Positions 23,504-34,696 are shown, counted from the stretch's first letter. The stretch is DNA of 64,000 nt from Thereva unica (GCA_949987705.1 OX465282.1:93732070-93796069); one strand, 5' to 3'. The notes: a model not told the origin generated them from the letters alone. Program-made: numbers and translations.

Positions 23504-23710
23504 TAATAGGCATAGAATTCTTAAATTTAACGAAACTAAAAGCTTTTTTCGGACTTCGCATTCGTAAAGTAGAATAGATCTCTACTTTGAGGCTGCCGTT
23601 TTCTGTTGCTACTTTGGTGAAACAGAGACAGAACCATACTATCTTCAATGCGATAAAGGAGTTCAGATGTGTGCTTCCACTTTGAGGCTGGGATGTAAAC
23701 TGGCTTTTAA

Positions 23711-24733
23711 GGGTAGTTTACATCCCAGACTCAAAGTGGAAAAACAAAGTGGCCCTGTACAAAATACAAGCGCAAGGTTTCGTTGAAAGCTCAAAACTTT
23801 TTACACATGTCAAGCGGAAAATTATTAACATTGTCGCAGAGAAAACAATTTAATGAGCTGCAAAGCCTTTTTATTAGTTTCAAATATTTCCACATTTCGT
23901 TTTAGATATTTCAAACTGTCGAAAACAAGATAAATAAGCAAAAACTTCTAACAAAACCACAAGAAACCGCGAAAATGACATCTAGTAGACATTAGAATAC
24001 TTAAATTTAACGAAACTAAAAGCTTTTTTTTTCGGACTTCGCATTCGTAAATTAGAATAGAGCTCTACTTTGAGGCTGCCGTTTGTTGTTGCCACTTTGG
24101 TGAAACAGAGTCAGAACCATACTATATTCTATGCGATAAAGGAGTTCAGGTTTGCGCTTACACTTAGGCCGCTATTACATTAGGATGCCATGGCAGCGTG
24201 GCCAGAAACGTAACTATGGCTACATCAAATTTTACAAGTTGCCAAATGCAGCGGCCAATGTTAGATGCCAATGACAGATGTTATTTTTAAAATGGAAATC
24301 GAAGAAAAAATGTTGTTGTATTTGTGTCGCAAAAAGGCATCAGAGGTTTGAAAAGGAATAAAAGGCGCTATTGGGTACACCCTATTTCTTTTTTACCCTA
24401 TCTGAATATTCCTCTGAGGAAAATCGCCGGTCTGCTTTTAAAATAAATCTTTCCGTATCGAAAAGTTCCATTCCAACAAAACAATAAAAACAAATAAAAT
24501 ACGGAAAGTGACAGCTAATCGGAGTAAAAAAATTCACCGGCGACGTAACCAAATAGATCTGGGATGTGTGAACGCTATGGCCACGCTTCCATTCTGGATA
24601 CGTGGCCAGGCCGTCGCCAGTTCTAATACTCATAATGCAAATGTACATATTCCAGATGGCTACGTTGCTGGCTACGCTGCCATGGCATCCTAATGTAATA
24701 GCGGCCTTAAAGGCTGGGATGTAAACTGGCCTT
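23711..24733. mobile_element. MITE family M, copy 2 (with nested MITE)
   Basis: It begins GGGTAGTTTACATCCCAGAC-TCAAAGTGG immediately after the TAA that ends copy 1. It ends GGCTGGGATGTAAACTGGCC, followed by TAA (24734-24736). The body matches copy 1 closely apart from the nested insertions: copy 1 carries the TA-flanked element, copy 2 carries a different MITE at 24167-24706. The two copies are direct neighbours and share the TAA at 23708-23710. Confidence 0.82.
24167..24706. mobile_element. PIF/Harbinger-like MITE nested in MITE M copy 2
   Basis: The 540-bp element has about 33-bp near-perfect inverted ends: GGCCGCTATTACATTAGGAT-GCCATGGCAGCG at the left and CGCTGCCATGGCATCCTAAT-GTAATAGCGGCC at the right. 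TTA flanks both sides (24164-24166 and 24707-24709), a PIF/Harbinger-type 3-bp duplication. No transposase is encoded; the ORFs across it are antisense shadows. Confidence 0.9.
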
Positions 24734-24736
24734 TAA

Positions 24737-25542
24737 GGGTGGGTGCCAAAATACAATTCCGAATTTGCTACTTTCACCACGGACACTTCGAAATTCCAAA
24801 GTGTGCCAAAATACATTTCACGCATCTCAATTGACAATTGATATTATTTGAAAACATGGATGACAACATTTGCAATTTATAATGTTTTAAATAATTTATT
24901 TTAAAGCAGCCCAGGACCACGCTGTTTTATGTTTTAAAATTATTGAAATGAAAGAGCTTCATGAGCATCTATTCAGTAAGGGTAGAATGGAAGCATCAGT
25001 TATGTACATATTAGTAAAGCTTTGAAAAAAAAATTAGTCAATTCTTTTAGGAAACTTGGTTCATTTTATTATTTTTTTGTACGTCTGTTGCAACGTCCTA
25101 CCGTGTAGCAGGATCAGCCTTTAACTTATTAACGGTGAGGACAATCGTGCACTGAAAATTGCAAGAGTTACACATATTGTTTTCCAATAATTAGAAATGG
25201 ATTCAACTAATATGGCCAAAAGTTCAAGATTTCATAACACAATAGGGCCAAAGATTTCACTCAAATCAGGGTTAGATGTCCTACACATAGCATAACTAGT
25301 ATACCAACAGGAAATGGTACTGTTTAATCCAAATGCAAGCCTTTTGTAATCATTTAGAATGTTATCTTTCACAATGAAATTGAATTATAACAAACTGTCA
25401 AACGAATGTTTGCATAGAATTTCCCTACAATTCAAGAATTTCCTTACATTTCCAAAGACACAAACCTTCGAAAAATGAATTGTAAAACTGAAATGCGTTT
25501 TTCATACAAATTGACATTTGAATTGTATTTTGGCACAGGCCC
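24737..25542. mobile_element. TAA-site MITE family N
   Basis: The 806-bp element starts GGGTGGGTGCCAAAATACAA-TTC and ends GAATTGTATTTTGGCACAGG-CCC. Its inverted ends share TGCCAAAATACAATTC. TAA flanks it at 24734-24736 (shared with MITE M copy 2) and 25543-25545. The right TAA is also part of the target duplication of the RTE-like LINE. No coding capacity was recognised. Confidence 0.85.
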
Positions 25543-25545
25543 TAA

Positions 25546-28500
25546 TGGGGGGCGAACGGCTAACAAAGATCTCGGAAGGTGGTGACACCCGATTTGTCAC
25601 TTCTATAAAATCCGAGAAGATCCACTGCATAAAAACACCTAGCAGACCTGTTAGCAAGTCCTAATTCCACCTCCCCGCGGTGCCCTCTGGGGTACTTCTT
25701 CGGAAGGAGCTAACGGGAGACGGGCGAATGGCGATCTCTCTGCGCCACAAAACAGAGCTTTAAGTCGGTTGGGCTGAGGGTTAGCAACCCGCTCCCATAA
25801 AAATCACCATTGCTACGAATCGGCAAACAATGCCTCGGAACCGGATGGACAACACGACGACGACCTTTGCTTTTCGAACAAGGACACGAATCGGATCATG
25901 GAATGTGAGAACAATGCTTGCTGAGGGACGGCTGGATGAAGTCCTCAACGAGATGAATCGATATAAAATCAAGATCATGGGACTTAGCGAGACCAGATGG
26001 CCCGATGCGGGGGAACATATCTGCCCAAATGGTGAGTCCTTCTTATATTCTGGGAGAAATGAAACTGAAAGCCGTAGGAGTGGCGTTGGCGTAATACTCA
26101 CCAAAGAAGCCAGGTCCAGCCTCATTAGCTGGTCACCAGTTTCTGAGAGGATTATTACCGTGCGCCTGCATACCAGACTAAGAAGTACTACGGTAGTCCA
26201 ATGCTATGCTCCAACTGAAGACGCAGAAGATGACATCAAAGACGAGTTCTATATGCGACTGAATGAGGTTTTTCGCTCTATTCCAAGGGGAGACATCATT
26301 GTATTAATGGGTGACTTAAACGCACAAATCGGCCGCGACAACACCGGTCTTGAACAAACAATTGGAAAACAAGGCCTAAGCCAGGTTACCAATAACAATG
26401 GTGAGCTTTTCGTTGACTTTTGTAGTTCCCATCAACTCATGGTAGGTGGAACTTACTTTTGCCACAAGAAGATACACAAAGAGACCTGGGTATCACCCGA
26501 TGGTAGAACGAGAAATCAGATAGATCACGTGGCCGTCAGCCGCAGATGGAGAACCATTCTGGAGGATGTCAGGAGCTTCAGGGGAGCGGACACTGGAAGC
26601 GACCACCATTTGGTTGTAGCAACTATTCGCCTTAGAATCGCTGCAATCAGAAACGTTCAACGCGATGTTATAAACCGTAGACGGTTTAACGTTGACCTTC
26701 TGCAGGAGACCGCTAAAAAGCGAGAATTTGCTGGAAACCTGCAGCAAATATTAAACCAGCAAACCGTTTCTGACGACACAAATATTGAAGAGCTGTGGAG
26801 TAGAACAAAGGGCGCTATATTGACGGCTGCGGAAACGAGCGTCGGTTATGTCCAGAGAAACATGCATCATTGGATCTCGGACACTACCTGGCAAAAAATA
26901 GAACGCAGGAGGGCCCTCAAAAATAACGTAAACTCTACAAGCGACCCGGAAAGACGTCACCAACTTGAACGGGAATATTCCCAATTACACCGGGAAGTAA
27001 AGAGAAGTGTGCGGCGTGATAAAAGGCAGCAGATAAATGAGCTCGCAGAAAAAGCGGAAAACGCGGCAAACACAGGCAACAGTAAAGTGCTGTACCAAAT
27101 TACTAAACAGCTCTCGGGAAAGCACTCTACTAAAAAACATGCCGTTAAGAGTGAGGATGGAAGGCTGTTGTGCAGCGACGAGGAGCAACTCCAAAGATGG
27201 AGAGATTACTTCTTCGCCGCCCTGAATGGTTCACTTGCACAAGAACCTCAGGAAAACAGCAACAATGCACAGCCGATAAGAATCAACACCCGGGCCCCAT
27301 CCAAGACGGAAATAGTAACCGCAATTCATGCGATGGCCAATGGTAAAGCAGCTGGAAAAGATGGCATCCCGCCAGAATTGTTGAAAGCCGATTCAAGCCT
27401 CATAGCAGATGCGCTTCAGCCAATCCTGGAAATAGCATGGAACACCTGTACCTTTCCGGAGGATTGGACGGAAGGTATCATAGTCAAAATACCCAAAAAG
27501 GGGGACCTAACAATATGCGACAACTGGAGAGGCATCTGTCTATTATCTACTGTGGGTAAAATCCTGTCCCACGTTATATTATCAAGGATAAGAGAGGCAG
27601 TAGACCGAACGCTTAGAAGGCAGCAGGCCGGATTCAGGAAGGGCCGCTCATGTATAGACCATATTAACACCTTGAGAATCATAGTGGAGCAGTCTACTGA
27701 ATTCCGATCCCCCCTTTACCTTGCTTTCGTAGATTATGAGAAAGCGTTCGACTCGGTTAATAGGAGCTTTATATGGCAGGCATTACGGCGACGTGGACTG
27801 CCTGATAAAATAATAGAATTGATAAAAGCCCTTTACAACAATTCCAAATGCAGAGTTCTCCATAATGGAAAATTATCCGACAGCTTCGAGGTGAATTCAG
27901 GAGTACGACAAGGATGTCTACTTTCGCCATTACTATTTCTTATAGTAATAAATGACATTCTTGTCGGCGCTCTAGATAGTAGAACAGGCGGCATACAATG
28001 GGGTTTGCTAGATCGCCTTAAGGACCTCGACTACGCGGATGATATCTGTATGCTGGCCCACAGACATCAGGAGCTAAAAAAACATGTTAAACAATTTGGC
28101 AACAGAAAGTAGTCTAGCAGGCTTAAGGCTGAATCCGAACAAAACCAAAGAAATGCGGATAAATGCAAACACACTTGAACGAACTGCGCTGAATAACCGT
28201 GACGTGGAACTGGTAGATAAATTCTGCTACCTCGGTAGCATTATTACCGAAAATGGCGGTGCAGAAGAAGACGTCAGTTCCAGAATAAATAAAGCACGAG
28301 GCGCATATGCATGCCTGTTCCGCATATGGAGATCAACGGAGATCTCAACTAACACCAAATTGCGGCTGTTCAACTCCAACGTTAAGGCAGTTCTTTTGTA
28401 CGGTTGCGAAACATGGAAAGTCACCCAATTCATCACAGGGCGCCTACAAGTCTTCATCAACAGATGCCTGCGTCGTATCCTAAAAATCCGCTGGCAAGAT

Positions 28501-28830
28501 AGAATTTCAAATGAAGAGCTATGGCGCCGTGCCGGCCAAGAAAGGATAGACGACCAAATCAGGCGAAGGAAATGGAATTGGGTTGGCCACACCTTGCGAC
28601 GCGATAACGAAAACCTAGCCAAACAGGCCCTTGACTGGAACCCGCAAGGATCCCGTCGAGTTGGAAGACCTAGAACAACGTGGAGGAGGACCCTACTAGC
28701 AGAGGCCGCAACAACTGGGAGATCCTGGTCAGAGCTGAGAGCTGTCGCGCAAAACAGAGTCCGCTGGAGGGCAACTGTTTCCGCCCTATGTCCCATGAGG
28801 GATTAAAGGGGCACAAAGAAGAAAAGAAAG
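25546..28830 (+). mobile_element. Nearly full-length RTE-like LINE with 11-bp target duplication
   Basis: The 3285-bp element starts TGGGGGGCGAACGG and ends GGCACAAAGAAGAAAAGAAAG. It is bounded by the direct repeat ACAGGCCCTAA (25535-25545 and 28831-28841). Removing the element and one repeat rejoins the right end of MITE N to the left end of MITE M copy 3, so both boundaries are well supported. It has about 280 bp of 5' UTR, one endonuclease-RT reading frame with a single frameshift, and a short 3' UTR without a long poly(A). Length, single ORF and C-terminal motif fit the RTE group. Fragments of relatives lie at 6385-6480, 29048-29207, 35989-36026, 48469-48566 and 59337-59968. Confidence 0.9.
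25830..28806 (+). pseudogene. RTE-like endonuclease/reverse transcriptase, one frameshift
   Basis: A 760-codon frame (25830-28112) and a 240-codon frame (28084-28806) together encode a complete RTE-type polyprotein of about 990 residues. The endonuclease comes first: TRIGSWNVRTMLAEGRL (about 18-35), LSETRWPDAG, VVQCYAPTED, VLMGDLNAQIGRD, RNQIDHVAVS and GSDHHLVVATI (about 230). RT follows from about 490: GKAAGKDGIPPELLKA, DNWRGICLLSTVGKI, FRKGRSCIDHI, FVDYEKAFDSVN, SGVRQGCLLSPLLFLI and LKDLDYADDICMLA. The second frame has FCYLGSIITENGG, YGCETWKV, then GHTLRRDNENLAKQALDWNP and VGRPRTTWRR, the usual RTE C-terminus. The frames cross at an A7 run (28076-28082), so one indel there explains the break. 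All catalytic Asp motifs are present; it looks young. Confidence 0.9.
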
Positions 28831-28841
28831 ACAGGCCCTAA

Positions 28842-29047
28842 GGGGAGTTTACATCCCAGACTCAAAGTGGAAGAACAAAGTGGCCCTGTACAAAATACAA
28901 GCGCAAGGTTTCGTTGAAAGCTCAAAACTTTTTACACATGTCAAGCGGAAAATTATTAACATTGCCGCAGAGAAAACAATTTAATGAGCTGCAAAGCCTT
29001 TTTATTAGTTTCAAATATTTCCACATTTCGTTTTAGATATTTCAAAC
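28842..29047. mobile_element. MITE family M, truncated copy 3
   Basis: It starts GGGGAGTTTACATCCCAGAC-TCAAAGTGGAAG right after TAA (28839-28841). It is nearly identical to 23711-23915 of copy 2 up to GATATTTCAAAC. There it is cut by an RTE 3' fragment; the right half of the MITE is missing. Confidence 0.85.
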
Positions 29048-29207
29048 CTAGAACAACGTGGAGGAGAACCCTATTAGCAGAAGCCGCAACAACTGGGAGA
29101 TCCTGGTCGGAGCTGAGAGCTGAACGTAAAACAGAGTCTACTGGAGGGTAACTGTTTCCGCCCTATGTCCCATGATGGATTAACGGAGCGTAAAGAAGAA
29201 GAGAAGT
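29048..29207 (+). mobile_element. 5'-truncated RTE 3' fragment
   Basis: CTAGAACAACGTGGAGGAGA and the following 150 bp match 28671-28820 of the full RTE copy (TGGGAGATCCTGGTC, CGCCCTATGTCCCATGA, ending AAAGAAGAAGAGAAG) with several substitutions. It is a separate insertion truncated to its last 160 bp, fused to MITE M copy 3. Confidence 0.85.
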
Positions 29208-29749
29208 TCAATAAATTCGTTTAAAACAACTCGTAAGTTATTTTATAAGTAGATTGTAGGACAATTTCATCTCGACAGAGCAATTAGCACTTATAGACGT
29301 AAGAACAGTAGCTCTAATATAGCATCTACCCAGCTAGTTAATAATAGGATATGAAGGTGGGGCTTGATTTGGTGTTCACCCAGAGAACGACATTTCACCT
29401 TGTCGGGTAGTCTGATTTTAATTGTTTCAATGGTCATAAACCTCCGAAGAGGCTATCTCCAGCTATCCCCGACGCCTTCATTCTGACTCAACCGTTCGCC
29501 ATTGAGGATACCGGCTGCGAAATCGAAGCTCCGTTACAAAAATATTTTGTTTTGATATTTGTAACAGTGGGCTTCGTGTAAATATTTTTCGTGTGAACAC
29601 AAGGTCTATGGCCTCCTATCGCCTATGTCCTTCGAGCTCACTAGCAGACATTACGGACTGGTAGCACAAGGAGTATGAGTCACTCTTGGACTTTCACTTA
29701 AAAAAATGCTGTAAGTATTGATTAACATACACTTGTTTTTTGTTTAAGG
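29208..29749. other. Unassigned interval
   Basis: No domain was recognised. Part of this may be degraded LINE sequence preceding the fragment that follows. Confidence 0.4.
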
Positions 29750-30700
29750 GGTGAGGGGACAACCCTCATGATAAACACTGCGGCCAAGATAGGCCTATTG
29801 TGTACGTACTCCACTAGCGGAATAGACTGCCTTTAAGGTCTTTAATTGGCAAAGACCGGACTTGAGCAGGACTCAAAAACTCTCTGATAAACGTTCTTAT
29901 TCTAAGCCAGATCAAAGCAGAACATTCACAAAGAATATGTGTAGAAGTCTCGTCGCCTTCCATGCAGACGGCAGTCTATCTAAGTACTAATCTAAGTACT
30001 TAACTGCGGTACCCTGGGTACAGATAGGTCCTAGGTCCACTTTCTGCGGTTTGGAGAAAGGTACCACCAGGACAGCTTTATTTGGGTTAATTGCCAGGCC
30101 CTCCTTGGTACACTTTCTTTGAACTTCTGGCAGTGCTGTAGTGGTGAAGTCTGTAGTGCTGTAATGGTCAAGTGAAATTTCTCAGGGACAATGATGGCAA
30201 GATCATCTGCATAACCGATGACATCGAAACCAGATTCAGATAGTTTGGCTAAAGTTCATCCACAATTACTGACCAGAGAAACAGGGATAAGACTCCACCT
30301 TGAGGGCAGCCCTTAATAGCCTTAACACTAATCGTGGAAACACCTAGGGTAGAAGAAATGTCACGATCTACAAGCATGGCATTTACCCAATCAATCGTGT
30401 GAGGATCCAGGTTTCTGAGAGCCAATGCTCTATAGATGGAATCATAGCCAGGGGTGGTAGCACGTAAGTTGTTTCAATCGACCTTTTCATACAAAAAGTC
30501 AAGTGTTACAAAAAATTTTGTATGAAGAGGGCGATTAAAACAACTTACGTGCTGCGACCCCAGTGTTATCGAAAGCACCTTCGGAATCGGAAGGCACATA
30601 AAGCAGTTTCTTTAGCGAAGAAGGCTTTTTCGATTTTACTGACCAGATGGTGTATAACATACACTTAACTAAGATGAAACAACGAAGGATTTTGTAAATG
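29750..30700 (-). pseudogene. LOA-like LINE remnant with internal deletion and hairpin insertion
   Basis: On the minus strand, from right to left, it reads an RT palm piece (DSEGAFDN, then after an inserted hairpin YDSIYRALALRNLDPHTIDW), SVKAIKGCPQGGVLS and LFLWSVIVDEL. A thumb segment follows, EGLAINPNKAVLVVPFSKPQ, and then, without the RNase H domain, a C-terminal zinc-knuckle-like CMEGDETSTHILCECSAL. GCPQGGVLSPLLW is characteristic of the LOA/I-type LINE at 54506-56591, so the two are related. Loss of RNase H, frameshifts and the insertion at 30449-30563 show that it is dead. Confidence 0.7.
30449..30563. mobile_element. 115-bp hairpin MITE, copy 1
   Basis: CAGGGGTGGTAGCACGTAAG-TTGTTT at the left pairs with AAAACAACTTACGTGCTGCG-ACCCCAG at the right. 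The inner part TTCATACAAAA pairs with TTTTGTATGAA, so nearly the whole 115 bp is one imperfect hairpin. It interrupts the RT frame of the LINE remnant between EGAFDN and YDSI. A second copy lies at 34589-34696. No clear target duplication was found. Confidence 0.8.
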
Positions 30701-32820
30701 AAGCATTTTGGAACTCCTTAAAATCTTATTATCAAAATAATGAAAGAAGGTGGAGGAGTTTAAGTTCTAATTTTGGGAGGATAAAGTGACTTTTCTATTT
30801 AATCATCGAAGACTTAAAAATAATGAAACGAGATCAAGAAGTGTATAAATAAGGCAACCATTAAGTTTTTGATTGGTTGCAGCCTTCCTTTGTAATATCA
30901 AGTGAATTTTTATGCATATTATATTATTTAGCTACTACTTTAGTCCCAGTTATATCTATATTTATAAAATTAATAATAAATATAAGATTTTTCTGTTAAA
31001 TTATAATATAAAAAAAGAAAACAAAAAATGAACAATAGTTTTAATAAGAAATAAAATAAATACATTTAACACAACAATAATATCCTTAAATAATTGCAAG
31101 AAATACCCTGTATCCTATATTTTTAATATATGTTTCATTTTTTATTATTATTATCTTCAAATATATCGAATATATCTATTTTATATTTTATGAATATACA
31201 AAAAATATAAACGATACATTTGGATATAATAAACTTCATTTTTTTTGGAAAGGCGACGCTATTTATATACGTTACTTTTTTTTTAAATATAATTCATTTC
31301 CAAATCTTATTTTTTAATAATAATTTTATAATTTATGTATAAAAAGCATGTATAATATTATAAAACTTGATTTTTTGGATTTCAAATTCGTAAGCATTTT
31401 TTTTAATATAATGCCTACAATGAGGCATTTATGATTAAATTTCATAATAATAGTATGTTTTTTTATTTTTTTTTGTTTTTTTTTTATCTACATGTTTAAC
31501 ATGTTATTTTTTTTTTTGGTTTTTTGGTAAATTAAATTTTAAACAAAATTAATTAATTGTGAAATTGTTTTTATGTTAAGTAAAAGTAGTCAACAGAATT
31601 GTAATTGTATCTTTAGTTATGTTATTTAGTTAAGCAAAATTAAAGTGAAATGTTGTTTTTAAATTTGTATTATTATTGTTTTGTTTATATTTATGTATAT
31701 ATAGATATTTTACAAATTAACAAGTAAATTAAGAAAAAAAATAAAGAAATAAAATAAATTAATAAAAAAAGCAATTAACACAACTAAATAAATAATAATA
31801 TAGGTGTGCGTTTTTGTACACTTGTTCATTTATTTATTTTTTTATTTAAATTTTGACTGCAGTTAAAAGGGGAATAGAGTTTACTATGTTTTTTTTATTA
31901 TTTCATTTTTGTTTTTAAATTATTTATTAATTTGTTTTAATTCATTTTTTTTGTTAAAGATTAACAGCATTTCTAAAAATATTCATGTTTATTATCTTTT
32001 GTTAATGTTTTTTTTTTCATTTTCATTTTTATTAAATTTAATTTTTATTTTCTTTAAATTTATTTACTTCATTTTTTTTTCGTGCCTTACTAACTATTAG
32101 TAGCAATTATTGTAATTAAGCGAGAATCGCATAATATAATAAACATAATAATAATAAATAACAAAAAGTGATTTCTTAAGTCACTTTAACTGGTAACCTG
32201 TGATTTTTTATCGTTTCACAATTTTTTTTGAATTATTTTTTTTTAATTTTATTTTTTTTTAAATTTATAACTTAGGAATTTCGTACAGGAAGATTATTAT
32301 TTTATTTTTCTTGTCTATTTTTTTATTATTGTGTTTTTTTTTGTGGTAATATAAAATTTTTTTTTATTGTGTTTTTATAGTTGAAACAAATTAATTAATT
32401 TTTCTGTGATGTTAAAGTTTTCTTTTTACACTATGTGTTATATAATTACTGTTTTGTGGGTTGTTTTTTCCATCTTTGTTTTTCATTATTTATACATGAA
32501 TATTTTTTTTTAATCCAATGCAATTCTTTACCTGACTAGAATTTGTTTGTTTTTGTTAATTGAATAAGAAAATACTTGTGTTTTTGTTGGTTTGTGTATA
32601 GGCATATTGCACACTATTTGTTTTTTTAATTAAATTTTTTCTTGCTACAAATAAAATAATACTAATGCACTAAAATTTGGGGTTTTAAAGCTTTTTGGTT
32701 TTTTTTATATAAATTAATGTTTATTTTTGGAATTTATGCAAATAGTAATAAAATATAAAAAAACAATACAAAAAACTGCGTTTGTAAGAGCCTTGCTGTT
32801 GTCATGTTTATTTTAATATT
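30701..32820. other. AT-rich, T-biased island D and its left border
   Basis: The first 180 bp are of mixed composition. From about 30880 the sequence is very AT-rich with T runs on the + strand (for example 31466-31510 and 32006-32080). No gene, RNA or transposon end was recognised; the small ORFs are Phe/Leu/Ile strings. Confidence 0.6.
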
Positions 32821-32991
32821 CAGCGTTGTTTGAATATAAAGATATTTCAATTCCTAACTTCGACACTAACTTTTATTAATGATACCTAACAACTCAGGTA
32901 ATTCCGAACATTTTACTAGTTCTGAAAGTAGCACTTAATTTCAGATTACTGAGCCTTATTCGAGCCGAATTTTTCAAATACATAAGGGGTC

Positions 32992-33075
32992 GTCCATTAA
33001 TTACGTGGGGCTGGGGGGGAGGGGTCGAGCCGAGTTTCACTCAATCTCAAGTGGGGGAGGGAGTCTCAGAAAATG
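32992..33075 (+). repeat. GGGGTCGTCC-type element terminus
   Basis: TAAGGGGTCGTCCATTAATT-ACGTG is identical to the reverse complement of 20196-20221. Here it is followed by a G-rich stretch (GGGGCTGGGGGGGAGGGG). The preceding TAA suggests a TAA-target element; its other end was not found before 33460. Confidence 0.6.
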
Positions 33076-33467
33076 AGGAGCTTTTATGCAAAACTGAACA
33101 AATCCGTTTGAATAATTTTACACAAAGGACATTTTTCTTTGCGAATTTGCTATGTTTTGGTTGAAAATACAATCTTAGAAGCCTTGTTAATATATGATTG
33201 AAATAGATTTTTAATCAAACAGTTCTGCCATGTTCTAATAATCACCTTTAAGTACCCCGAAATATGCTTATCTCATTTCGAGGCATAATTAGATTTGTTC
33301 ACTTTTGGGTGAAAGCTCCTCAAATATCAACTAATTTTTTCTCTCAAGAAACAGTGATTAATTGTTATAAAACTGGGTTAAATTGTGTAAAATCTATTTT
33401 TCCACTAAAGAACCCCATTCACCGGCAGATCAGAATGGCAGGCACGGCCCGATGACGGCCACACAAT
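33076..33467. other. Unassigned interval
   Basis: Contains a 63-codon ORF (33264-33455) without recognisable features, and the left target duplication CACACAAT (33460-33467) of the next element. Confidence 0.4.
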
Positions 33468-34240
33468 TAGTGCTGTGTCGTTCGCAAATGATCCGAACGG
33501 AACAGCGTACTGAGCCAAATGAACTGGTTCACTAAGTAGTACATGTTCCGTTCTTTCGTTCAATGGTACTGAACTGGTTCAGTAGTACTGAACTGTGTTA
33601 TGTACCATGAACGAAAAGAAGCAAATGAACGGGTCTCTAATGAAAAGACCTGAACTGGATGATCTAAATAAAGAGCGAATGAATGAATCACAATGCATGC
33701 ATAAGGGGTGAGATATCTTTCTCAGAGAACTTGTTTTGGTTGTATTTTTGATGATATATTCAAGATGTGAGAGATTTGGAACTTCTCTCTAAGCAATTCT
33801 AATTGGAAATAGACACTTTGAAATAGATGAGAATTGAGAAATTGAGATTTAGGGAGAGTTCTTCGAGATATATTATACAAATTTCAATTATTATTCAAGC
33901 GTAGGAAGATTATATAAAATTTAACGAAAATAGGATTATTTTAAATTTATTTGAATAAAATATAGGATATCTCAAGGTAAGTTAATTAGTTTAAACTGAA
34001 AGTTTGATTTTAGGAAATTCATTGATTCTTATCAGTAGCAAAAATTGTGTTTAGTATTTTATTGAAATGTATGTGTTTGTTCGTAGTTGTGCTTTAGGGC
34101 ACTCCTTGTTTTGACGCTTTCACCATATTTAAGGCCAATGAACCAAATGAACCGAATGAACGGATATTTTGAATGGTTCTTTCTAGTGAGCGGAACCAAA
34201 AGAACCAGTTCACTGAAAAGAGCCATTTTGCCCACCACTA
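33468..34240. mobile_element. hAT-type MITE, 773 bp
   Basis: The element starts TAGTGCTGTGTCGTT and ends GCCATTTTGCCCACCACTA. It is flanked by CACACAAT (33460-33467) and CACGCAAT (34241-34248), an 8-bp duplication with one difference, which points to hAT. Inside both ends are many copies of GAAC-rich words (TGAACTGGTTCA, AACGGAACA, GAACCAGTTCACTGAA), typical of hAT subterminal binding-site clusters. No transposase is present. Confidence 0.85.
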
Positions 34241-34588
34241 CACGCAATACTCAATCTGACTGAGGGATGAGGACTTCAGGTATCCGCTTGACAGACCCTG
34301 GCATGCAGGTGACGTCATGATTCCGTACAGGCACACAAGCGAAGACAACAGTTTGGCATAGTGGGTAGGACCTTATTTGCTGACACAATGAGCAGACGGT
34401 ACAGAGAAATTAATTCTCTCGCAGGCGGCCACTACCTCCGCGCCAATCTGTTTTTGCCTTAAGGCGGCTCTAGACTCACGCCAAGAACACCATGGTTTTC
34501 GCGCGTAGTTCGCGCCTTGCTTTCAGTTTCGAACGGATACGGCTTGAATTCGTGCCGTCAATTCACGGCTTGAGACTGAATAAAAGTC
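34241..34588. other. Interval with a degraded MITE-like piece
   Basis: TTAAGGCGGCTCTAGACTCA-CGCC (34457-34480) and CACGGCTTGAGACTG (34564-34578) resemble the motif pair near 20010-20120. A small degenerate element is possible. No gene is supported. Confidence 0.4.
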
Positions 34589-34696
34589 TGGTAGTAGGTA
34601 AATTGTTTCAGTCGACCTCTTCATACAAAAATTCAAGTGTTACAAAAAAATTTTGTATGAAGGTCGATTGAAGCAACTTATGTGCTACCATCCCAG
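34589..34696. mobile_element. Hairpin MITE, copy 2
   Basis: It shares GTTTCAGTCGACCTCTTCATACAAAAATTCAAGTGTTAC-type sequence and the complementary right arm (GTATGAAGGTCGATTGAAGC, ending GTGCTACCATCCCAG) with copy 1 at 30449-30563. The left terminus is more diverged. Confidence 0.75.

Larger units (their letters stand above)
22663..23707. mobile_element. TAA-site MITE family M, copy 1 (with nested element)
   Basis: The left end is GGGGTGTTTACTTCCTAGAC-TCAAAGTGG and the right end is CCACTTTGAGGCTGGGATGT-AAACTGGC, imperfect inverted repeats of about 30 bp. TAA lies on both sides (22660-22662 and 23708-23710). Body sequence such as CAAAGTGGCCCTGT, GAGCTGCAAAGCCTTTTTAT and ACCATACTAT is shared with copy 2 (23711-24733) and the truncated copy 3 (28842-29047). 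A different element (22938-23503) is inserted inside. TAA duplications suggest PIF/Harbinger; no transposase was found. Confidence 0.82.

Noticed and set aside
28227..28796. 189-codon minus-strand ORF
   Set aside because: It is the antisense of the RTE C-terminal frame, which carries recognised motifs on the + strand.
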